This document shows positions 1-4,741 of a stretch of 5,290 nt of DNA, in pieces (within the stretch, counting starts at the first letter, position 1; each line of letters begins with the position of its first letter). The notes below the pieces were generated by a model. It was not told the DNA's origin. It made no database searches and saw only the letters and a list, made by a program, of their open reading frames with translations. Made by a program: the position numbers and the translations under genes. Source of the stretch: JBOFCO01 sp051646105 (GTDB taxonomy: Bacteria; Pseudomonadota; Alphaproteobacteria; Rhodobacterales; Rhodobacteraceae); NCBI GenBank assembly GCA_051646105.1, contig JBOFCO010000178.1, forward strand, positions 1-5,290, written 5' to 3'.

Positions 1-83
1 GGCCTCGGGGCTGCTGTGCAAGGTATCGAGGCCACGGCCTGCGCCGGGGCGAGTTGGCCCATATCCGGCTGTAGCCACCCGCG

Positions 84-689
84 TCACGTCTTCCACAAAA
101 ACCACACCGCCACCCCGGCCAGCGCAAGGCTCAACCCCCGCCTTATCACCCGTTCCCGCCCCGGATCGGACAGCCAGCGGTGGGCGGCCCCGGCTGCGGT
201 GACGATTGTCGCGTGGACGCCTGTGGCGACGGCGACATAGACCGCCGTCAGCAGCAGCGTTTGCCCCAGCACCGGCGCATCGGCGGCAACGAACCCCGGC
301 AGCACCGCCAGATAGAACACCGCCGCTTTCGGGTTCAGCAGGTTCGTCACAAGCCCGCGCCGGAAGAAAGTGGTGTGGCTGGATCCGCGCGCGGCATGTT
401 CCGCACCGTCACCGGCACCGCGCCAGCCATCCCACGCCAGCCACAGCAGATAGGCCGCCCCGCCCCAGCGCAGCGCCTGATAGACGGCGGGGGATGCCTG
501 CACCACCGCCGTCAACCCCAGCGCCGCCGCCACGCCCACCACCGCCAGCCCCAGCGCCACGCCCGCCACGGCGGCATAGCCGCGACCGCGCCCCTCTGCC
601 GCCGCGACCAGCGCCAGGTAGGTCATGTTCGGCCCCGGCGTCAGTTCGACGATCAGCGAGGTCAGGGCAAGGGCAGCGATGTCGGCCAT
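84..689 (-). CDS. LysE/RhtB-family amino-acid or small-metabolite exporter
   Basis: This is a 201-residue inner-membrane protein of the LysE/RhtB/YggA exporter superfamily, whose members export amino acids such as lysine, threonine or homoserine lactone using the ion gradient. The family signature is visible near the N-terminus as TPGPNM (residues 17-22), and the second conserved block, NLLNPKAAVFYLAVLPGF, lies at 116-133. Hydrophobic segments fall at roughly 3-15, 40-64, 73-87, 122-135, 142-165 and 183-199, matching the usual six-helix layout, and the length is typical (about 200-210 residues). The ATG at 689 is preceded only by a weak purine-rich stretch, so coupling to the SDR gene ending 33 bp upstream is likely. 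The transported substrate cannot be deduced; the pairing with an SDR does not settle it. The family call is firm, the specific function open. Confidence 0.9.
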   Translation of the reverse strand: MADIAALALTSLIVELTPGPNMTYLALVAAAEGRGRGYAAVAGVALGLAVVGVAAALGLTAVVQASPAVYQALRWGGAAYLLWLAWDGWRGAGDGAEHAARGSSHTTFFRRGLVTNLLNPKAAVFYLAVLPGFVAADAPVLGQTLLLTAVYVAVATGVHATIVTAAGAAHRWLSDPGRERVIRRGLSLALAGVAVWFLWKT

Positions 690-722
690 GATGCCACCGA
701 CGCTAACCGGCCCGTCGACGCC

Positions 723-1490
723 TTACCAGCAAGTATAACCCCCGTCGGCGGCAACGATTGCCCCGGTCACATAGCTTGACGCGCCCGAGGCAAGGAAAAG
801 CACCACCGCCGCGATTTCGTCGGGCTGGCCGGGGCGGCCCATGGGGGTGAGTTCCATCCATTTCGCGCCAAGTTCGGGATTGTCGACCATGGCGAATTTC
901 GTCATCGGGGTGGCGATATAGCCCGGCGCGACCGCGTTCACCCGCACGCCGCGATCCGCCCATTCCGCACCCAGCGACCGCACCAGATGGTGCACGGCGG
1001 CCTTTGACACGTTGTAATAGCTCTGGTTCTGGGGGCGGTTGACAATGTCGCCCGACATCGAGCCGATGGCCACGATCGACCCCCTCCCCGCCTTAAGCAT
1101 CTGCGCGCCAAAGGCCCGCGCGGTGTACATCACGCCATAGAAATTGACGTTCATCACATCCTGCACGACGTCGTCGGCCACCTCCTCTGCCGCGATGCCC
1201 GACTTGCCGATCCCGGCATTGGCAACCACCACATCCAGCGCGCCCAGCCGTTCCGCCAGTGCCGTCGTGCCCGCGCTGTCCGTCACATCAAGATGATGCC
1301 ATTCGGCACCGTGCCCCGCAGCCTGAAGCTGGCGCACCGCCCCGTCAAGCTGGCCATCATCGATACCGGTCAGGATGACATGGGCACCCACCTCGGCCAG
1401 TGCTGTGGCACAAGCCAGACCGATCCCCTGAGAACCGCCGGTGACCAGCGCACGCTTGCCCTTCATCGAAAAAAGATCCAGCACCGGCAT
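723..1490 (-). CDS. Short-chain dehydrogenase/reductase, polyol (galactitol/sorbitol)-type
   Basis: This is a 255-residue classical SDR that should catalyse NAD(P)-dependent oxidation or reduction of a hydroxyl/keto group in the cytoplasm. The cofactor motif TGGSQGIG is at residues 17-24, the NAG motif at 91-93 (first Asn of NNAG replaced by Ala), the catalytic Ser at about 144 in GSMSG, and the Tyr159-x3-Lys163 pair in SYYNVSK. The PG motif is at 189-190. The stretches GSMSGDIVNRPQ and AVHHLVRSLGAEWADRGVRV and the C-terminus GGYTCW strongly recall galactitol/sorbitol-type polyol dehydrogenases of Rhodobacter, so a sugar alcohol or related polyol is the best guess. The ATG at 1490 is chosen over the in-frame ATG at 1526 because GAGGGGA sits at proper spacing before it. 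The gene is first in a probable operon with the downstream exporter. Substrate and cofactor preference are not proven. Confidence 0.9.
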   Translation of the reverse strand: MPVLDLFSMKGKRALVTGGSQGIGLACATALAEVGAHVILTGIDDGQLDGAVRQLQAAGHGAEWHHLDVTDSAGTTALAERLGALDVVVANAGIGKSGIAAEEVADDVVQDVMNVNFYGVMYTARAFGAQMLKAGRGSIVAIGSMSGDIVNRPQNQSYYNVSKAAVHHLVRSLGAEWADRGVRVNAVAPGYIATPMTKFAMVDNPELGAKWMELTPMGRPGQPDEIAAVVLFLASGASSYVTGAIVAADGGYTCW

Positions 1491-1673
1491 GACAGGGCTC
1501 CCCTCACATTGTGGCGTCGCGGGCACACGCCCTTGCGCGTATCGCGTTACCGAAAGGTAGAATGGCGACGCCGGACCGGTTCGCCTAGTATTTTGGGATC
1601 AACCCGCCGGGTTTTTTCGGGTCGTTTTGCACAAGTCGGGTGTCATCGCCGCTTTTTCGGAAAGGAACCAGCA
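1491..1673. promoter_or_regulatory. Divergent intergenic region between SDR and Sel1 genes
   Basis: This 183-bp spacer must hold promoters for both outward-facing genes. On the plus strand TAGAAT (1558-1563) matches the sigma70 -10 box at five of six positions. The only -35-like hexamer, TTGCGC (1533-1538), lies 19 bp away, which is longer than ideal, so activator dependence is possible. A small TACC-GAAA-GGTA hairpin (1548-1559) overlaps this box and may be incidental. The intrinsic-terminator-like element further downstream is listed separately. No convincing promoter was found for the SDR direction. The AAAGGAA stretch at 1661-1667 is the Sel1 gene's ribosome binding site. Confidence 0.35.
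1601..1617 (+). terminator. Intrinsic-terminator-like hairpin in the Sel1 gene leader
   Basis: AACCC (1601-1605) pairs with GGGTT (1609-1613) across a GCC loop and runs directly into a T tract (1612-1617). This is the compact GC-hairpin-plus-U-run form common at ends of alphaproteobacterial transcripts. It points in the plus direction, but no plus-strand gene ends upstream of it: the neighbour at 723-1490 is on the minus strand. It lies about 57 bp before the Sel1 start codon, so it probably acts inside that gene's leader or ends a short RNA starting near 1570. CGGG at 1618-1621 could pair instead with CCCG at 1603-1606, giving a competing fold. The stem is short, so termination strength is uncertain. 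Confidence 0.55.
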
Positions 1674-2228
1674 ATGAACAAGGCAACTTTCAGTCTTTCC
1701 GTGCTTGCCCTTGTGACAGTGGCCATGGACGCAGGACATGCGCAGACAAATGACGATGTCGGCCAGCTTAACCCCGAAGAAATGACCCTGAACCGTATCA
1801 TCGAGGATGCCGAAAATGGCGTGACCTCGATGACCAACTGTGCCGCTGGATACTACATCACCAAATCCGGCCGCCATACCGCAGCGCGGGCGGTGTTCTC
1901 TGCCTGCGCCAATGACGGTTATACGGGCGCGATGACCTGGATGTCGCAGCTTGAGGACAACGGGCTGGGCGCACCGGAAAACCCCGACGCAGCCGCCGAA
2001 TGGGACAGGATGGCTGCGGAATCCGGCGATCCCGTCGGGCTTTACAACTACGGGCTTGACCTGATGCGTGGTCGCGGCGTGGCGCAGGACGAGGCGCTGG
2101 GGCGACAGTATGTGGATCAGGCAGCGGAATGGGATCTGCCCGTGGCGCAGCGGCTGCGTGACAGCGGCTATGATCTGGATACGGTCACGCCGGACGCCGA
2201 CAACTGGAAATACGCACCCGTTTTCTGA
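1674..2228 (+). CDS. Exported Sel1-like repeat protein
   Basis: This encodes 184 residues with an N-terminal signal peptide (MNKATFSLSVLALVTVAMDA followed by GHAQ; likely cleavage after Ala23), so the product is expected in the periplasm. Two Sel1-like/TPR-like helical repeats are visible at about residues 83-118 (GAMTWMSQLEDNGLGAPENP, then AAAEWDRMAAESGD) and 119-155 (GLYNYGLDLMRGRGVAQDEA, then RQYVDQAAEW). A less regular helical hairpin at about 50-81 carries two cysteines, Cys56 and Cys78, which could form a disulfide. Such repeats usually mediate protein-protein contacts; no catalytic residues are apparent. The start at 1674 is chosen because AAAGGAA lies about 8 bp upstream and a signal peptide follows at once; an upstream in-frame extension overlaps the SDR gene and looks non-coding. 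Its stop is 7 bp from that of the convergent ABC ATPase gene. Its partner and role are unknown. Confidence 0.85.
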   Translation: MNKATFSLSVLALVTVAMDAGHAQTNDDVGQLNPEEMTLNRIIEDAENGVTSMTNCAAGYYITKSGRHTAARAVFSACANDGYTGAMTWMSQLEDNGLGAPENPDAAAEWDRMAAESGDPVGLYNYGLDLMRGRGVAQDEALGRQYVDQAAEWDLPVAQRLRDSGYDLDTVTPDADNWKYAPVF

Positions 2229-2235
2229 CCCGCGC

Positions 2236-2862
2236 TCAGGCTGCTGCCGCCAGAACCGCCGGGCTGCCCTCAAGCCGCAGAATTCGGTCAGCCAGCCGCG
2301 CTGCCTCTGCCGGGTCATGGGTCACCAGAACGGTGGTCAGTGCCGGGGTTGCGGCGGCCCTGTCCGCGCGCAGGCTTTCGAACAGCGTCATCATGTCCGC
2401 AGCAAGTGCCCGGTCAAGCGAAGCGAAGGGTTCGTCCATCAAAAGCACATCGGGCCGCATCACAAAGGCCCGGGCCAGCGCCAGCCGCCGCTGCTGACCC
2501 AGCGACAGGGCGGCCGGAAAATCACCACCCCGGCCTGCCAGCCCCACCCGCGCCAGCATCTGCTCTGCAGCCTGCACGGTACAGTCGGTCGCAAGACAAA
2601 GGTTTTCGGTCAGATTGCGCCAGGGCAGCAGGGTCGGTTCCTGAAACACCATGGCCAGCCGTCCCTGCACATGCAGGTTGCCCCTCCATCGCGAATGGAG
2701 TCCGGCGATGATCCGCAGAAGTGTCGTCTTGCCCTGACCCGACGGGCCAACAAGGGCCAAGGTTTCACCACCGGCGGCATGCAGATGCAGCACCCCCAGA
2801 ATGGTGCGGGCAGGCACACCATGGCCTGCCCAGTCCAGCCTCAGGTCAAGCACCGGCCCCAT
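2236..2862 (-). CDS. ABC transporter ATP-binding protein, NitT/TauT-like
   Basis: This is a 208-residue nucleotide-binding subunit of an ABC importer, acting at the cytoplasmic face of the inner membrane. All hallmarks are present in order: Walker A GPSGQGKT (39-46), Q-loop Gln74 in VFQEPTLLPW, signature LSLGQ (119-123; LSGGQ in most relatives), Walker B VLLMDEP (139-145), D-loop SLD (148-150) and switch His182 in VTHDP. The FQEPTLLPW block is typical of the nitrate/taurine/sulfonate (SsuB/TauB) branch. At 208 residues it is shorter than the usual 240-260, mostly because it stops soon after the H-loop and lacks a C-terminal extension. The start ATG shares its A with the TGA of the upstream binding-protein gene (TGATG) and has no clear ribosome binding site, pointing to translational coupling. 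No membrane permease gene is adjacent, which is unusual for this family. Confidence 0.9.
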   Translation of the reverse strand: MGPVLDLRLDWAGHGVPARTILGVLHLHAAGGETLALVGPSGQGKTTLLRIIAGLHSRWRGNLHVQGRLAMVFQEPTLLPWRNLTENLCLATDCTVQAAEQMLARVGLAGRGGDFPAALSLGQQRRLALARAFVMRPDVLLMDEPFASLDRALAADMMTLFESLRADRAAATPALTTVLVTHDPAEAARLADRILRLEGSPAVLAAAA

Positions 2863-3833
2863 CAGCTTGAGGGCTGCAGGAATACCCCTTTGGGCAGCGT
2901 TGTGATCTTGCCGACCAGTTCTTCCCCCCCCAGTTCGGCCATCAGCGCCATCATACGGGCGGCGGCGGCCTCATCCACCGGGCCTGCGGCTGGAATGCCC
3001 GCCCGAAAGCCCGCCTTCAGCGCGTCGAACTGCGCCTCATTCTTGGCATTCATCTGCGGGCGCAGCGCCTCCCAGGCGGTATCATCGACGGCGAGGATGT
3101 CCTTGGCGGCACGGCTTGCCTTGGTAAAGCCTTCCACAAGTGCGGTGTTTTCGCGCAGGAAATCGCCGCGCACCACATAGCCCAGCAACGGCGTTTCCGG
3201 GTCCAGCCCCAGCGCGACCGAGGCATCGGCAACCGAAACCAGCGGGCGCATGCCCGCCGCTTCCATCTTGGCGCCGAAGTGCCAGAAGTTGATTGCGCCC
3301 TGCAGTTCACCATTCATGGCGGTTTCAAAGATCAGCGGCGGCGCACCAAACACCTGTTCGGTTTCCGCCTGAAGATCCATGCCGTATTCCTTTTGCGCAT
3401 AGGCGCGCAGGATCAGCCAGCTTTTGTCCACCGGACCGCCCGCGATGCCGATCTTGGCCCCCTTGAGGTCGGCCAGTGTCTGCGCCGCGCTGTCGGCGGG
3501 TACATGCAGCGCACCCACTGCACGGGAATAGGGGATAAAGACGAAATCCTGCCCTTCGCCGCGCTGACGGGCAACCCAAAGCCAGTCCGACACGATCATG
3601 TCGACCTCGCCACCCAGAAAGGCCACCTGCGCTGCCGGACCGGCCGCCACATCCTGCACCTGAAGTGCAAAACCGTTTGCTTTGTCCAGACCATTGGCGG
3701 TGATGGTCGTCAGTTCCCAGTTGACCGTGCCGGAAACCTGCGTGGCAAGGCGCAGAACGACATCCTCCGCAACAGCGGGCGCAGAAAGAACAATTGCAAC
3801 GGCACAGACCGCAATTCGTCCGATGAACGACAT
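2862..3833 (-). CDS. Periplasmic substrate-binding protein of an ABC importer (NMT1/THI5-like fold)
   Basis: This is a 323-residue exported binding protein that should capture a small ligand in the periplasm for the ATPase encoded next to it. The signal peptide spans about residues 1-22 (MSFIGRIAVC through SAPAVA) with cleavage before Glu23. The mature protein opens with VVLRLATQVSGTVNWEL and has features of NitT/TauT/SsuA-type proteins: GGEVDMIVSDWLW (74-86), LKGAKIGIAGGPVDKSW (123-139) and NGELQGAINFWHF (174-186). The ligand cannot be deduced; it is not an MxaJ/XoxJ sequence as far as I can judge. The ATG at 3833 is preferred over the in-frame ATG at 3923 because GGGAGGAA stands 7-8 bp before it and it opens the signal peptide directly. 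The gene diverges from the cytochrome c gene across 212 bp and overlaps the ATPase gene by one base. Confidence 0.85.
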   Translation of the reverse strand: MSFIGRIAVCAVAIVLSAPAVAEDVVLRLATQVSGTVNWELTTITANGLDKANGFALQVQDVAAGPAAQVAFLGGEVDMIVSDWLWVARQRGEGQDFVFIPYSRAVGALHVPADSAAQTLADLKGAKIGIAGGPVDKSWLILRAYAQKEYGMDLQAETEQVFGAPPLIFETAMNGELQGAINFWHFGAKMEAAGMRPLVSVADASVALGLDPETPLLGYVVRGDFLRENTALVEGFTKASRAAKDILAVDDTAWEALRPQMNAKNEAQFDALKAGFRAGIPAAGPVDEAAAARMMALMAELGGEELVGKITTLPKGVFLQPSS

Positions 3834-4045
3834 GTCAGTTCCTCCCTTTTGGCCGCGTCCCTGATTTTGGACAGTGGCGGCAGCTTTGGCAGACAGGTTG
3901 GACAAAGCCGGGGTCTGCCGCAAGTGACCTGTCCCCGGAATACGACCAAAGCACGACGCCGCGCTTGATTCATATCATGCGGGAAAGCGCCGGGTCGGGG
4001 GCAGATTACCCGTGGACGCGCCCCAGCCAAAGTGGAGATTTCGCC
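3834..4045. promoter_or_regulatory. Divergent regulatory region between ABC and cytochrome c genes
   Basis: This spacer separates two outward-facing units. On the plus strand TATCAT (3973-3978) fits the -10 consensus at five of six positions but has no -35 match 16-18 bp upstream. Instead the motif CGGAATACGACCA (3936-3948) ends 24 bp before it, where an activator could substitute. The same motif recurs before xoxF. A partial second copy of its core, CACGAC, follows one helical turn later (3952-3957). TTGGACA occurs twice (3867-3873 and 3898-3904), 31 bp apart, on the side nearer the binding-protein gene. A GTGGAGA ribosome binding site for the cytochrome lies at about 4032-4038. The promoter assignment is by eye only. 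Confidence 0.4.
3936..3948 (+). promoter_or_regulatory. Candidate regulator site, copy 1 (CGGAATACGACCA)
   Basis: This 13-mer matches the two copies upstream of xoxF in the pattern CGSANTACGACCA, on the same strand. It lies just upstream of the candidate -10 box for the cytochrome c gene and within the divergent region for the ABC genes, so one bound protein could affect either or both units. No known consensus was matched; the regulator is unidentified. Confidence 0.4.
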
Positions 4046-4471
4046 ATGGCCCCCCGGATCATCCGAACACTTATTGCCGCCTTAACCTGCCTGGCGATCA
4101 ACACACCGCCTGCCCCTGCCGAGGAAGGAGAGCAGGCCGCAATGCAGCGTATCAAGGTCGAAGCGGGTGCCGCCTACTTCGATGCGGCCTGCCGTCGCTG
4201 CCATGCGACTGACGAAAAGCACGAAAGCTACGGGCCAAGCCTGATGGGAATCATCGGTCGCAAGGTTGGTTCCGTTCCGGATTATCCTTATTCCGAGGCA
4301 TTGGCCGACGCAGGTTTTGTCTGGACGGAGCCCGCGTTGAAGGCGTGGATGGCAGACAATCAGGGTTTTGTGCCGGGAACCAAGATGCGCCACGTCGGCA
4401 TAACGGATCCGGTGGAACAGGAGTTCATCCTGGCCTGGCTGCGGTCAGAAACACCGCAGCAACAAGAATAG
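4046..4471 (+). CDS. Periplasmic class I c-type cytochrome
   Basis: This is a 141-residue mono-haem cytochrome c that should carry electrons in the periplasm. A signal peptide covers residues 1-25 (MAPRIIRTLIAALTCLAINT, then PPAPA) with cleavage before Glu26. The haem attachment site is CRRCH (Cys49, Cys52, His53), and Met114 in GTKMRH is the likely sixth iron ligand. YGPSLMGIIGRKVGS (62-76) and the C-terminal helix EQEFILAWLR match the class I cytochrome c (c2/c550) fold. The ATG at 4046 is chosen because it has a GTGGAGA site 7-8 bp upstream and starts a clean signal peptide; an in-frame TTG at 3965 gives an extension with no signal-like start. It lies 270 bp before xoxF on the same strand, so it may accept electrons from XoxF or pass them to the oxidase, although the usual XoxG partner gene is generally found next to, often after, xoxF. 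The haem and fold calls are firm, the partner inferred. Confidence 0.9.
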   Translation: MAPRIIRTLIAALTCLAINTPPAPAEEGEQAAMQRIKVEAGAAYFDAACRRCHATDEKHESYGPSLMGIIGRKVGSVPDYPYSEALADAGFVWTEPALKAWMADNQGFVPGTKMRHVGITDPVEQEFILAWLRSETPQQQE

Positions 4472-4501
4472 TTCAGCCACAGCTTTTGCGACGGGCATGT
4501 G

Positions 4502-4537
4502 ATCCCTGACGGCATGTGGGAACATGTCGTCAGGGAT
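4502..4537 (+). terminator. Long perfect hairpin after the cytochrome c gene
   Basis: The arms ATCCCTGACGGCATGT (4502-4517) and ACATGTCGTCAGGGAT (4522-4537) form 16 consecutive pairs, one of them G-U, closed by a GGGA loop that fits the GNRA tetraloop pattern. It begins 31 bp after the cytochrome stop codon. There is no T tract after it, so it is not a canonical intrinsic terminator; it could stop transcription weakly, protect the cytochrome mRNA 3' end, or be a dyad-symmetric protein site. GACGGGCATGTG (4490-4501) is a near copy of part of the left arm, placed just before it. The structure is directly visible; its role is inference. Confidence 0.55.
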
Positions 4538-4590
4538 GGCGATCCTGCGCGACCAGACATGACATACGCTTTTCCCTAAACTGGCAGGTA

Positions 4591-4626
4591 CGGACTACGA
4601 CCATTCGGGTGCCGCATTACGACCAT
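4591..4626 (+). promoter_or_regulatory. Tandem regulator-site candidates upstream of xoxF (copies 2 and 3)
   Basis: CGGACTACGACCA (4591-4603) and CGCATTACGACCA (4613-4625) form a direct repeat with a 22-bp period, about two helical turns, so a bound protein would sit on the same face of the DNA. The shared core TACGACCAT is identical over nine bases. Copy 1 lies before the cytochrome gene. Tandem sites like this are typical for dimeric activators; in related bacteria two-component systems control xoxF and formaldehyde genes, but I cannot tie the motif to a named regulator. Confidence 0.45.
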
Positions 4627-4634
4627 GGTGCAAT

Positions 4635-4662
4635 TTCACCAGTCCGTGAGCAGGTCGATGAT
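4635..4662 (+). promoter_or_regulatory. Possible xoxF promoter
   Basis: TTCACC (4635-4640) and GATGAT (4657-4662) are separated by 16 bp, each matching the sigma70 hexamers at four of six positions, and stand just downstream of the tandem repeat, as expected for an activated promoter. This predicts a 5' leader of roughly 70 bases. An alternative of similar quality is CAGACA (4554-4559) with TAAACT (4577-4582), 17 bp apart; in that case the repeats would lie downstream of the start site and suggest repression. Both are weak and chosen by eye. Confidence 0.25.
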
Positions 4663-4741
4663 AGGCGGCGAAGGGACAGGGCGACCACGCGTGACAGCGT
4701 GGCGCAAAGTCTCGGACGGGATCATCAAAGGGAGGTACTCG

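Noticed and set aside
1..83. Possible gene ends or starts at the left edge (plus frame ending at 74; minus ATG at 62)
   Set aside because: Too short to judge, with no good ribosome binding site for the minus start and no recognisable protein sequence in either case.
16..240. 74-residue open frame on the plus strand
   Set aside because: It mostly lies antisense to the exporter gene, has a biased composition typical of a high-GC shadow frame and no recognisable domain or clear ribosome binding site.
180..779. Long plus-strand frames (180-779 and 206-691) opposite the exporter
   Set aside because: Both are rich in Arg, Pro, His and Gln as expected for antisense frames of a GC-rich gene; the minus-strand LysE protein explains the region fully.
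1293..1673. N-terminal extension of the Sel1 protein back to 1293
   Set aside because: The extension overlaps the SDR gene and a terminator-like element, and would bury the clear signal peptide beginning at 1674.
2068..3180. 370-residue plus-strand frame
   Set aside because: It runs antisense across the ABC ATPase and binding-protein genes, whose motifs are unmistakable; its composition is shadow-like.
3834..3923. Start at 3923 for the binding protein
   Set aside because: It adds 30 non-signal residues; the ATG at 3833 has a strong GGGAGGAA site and a direct signal peptide.
3965..4045. TTG start at 3965 extending the cytochrome by 27 residues
   Set aside because: The extension puts non-signal sequence ahead of a normal signal peptide and overlaps the candidate -10 box; the ATG at 4046 has its own ribosome binding site.
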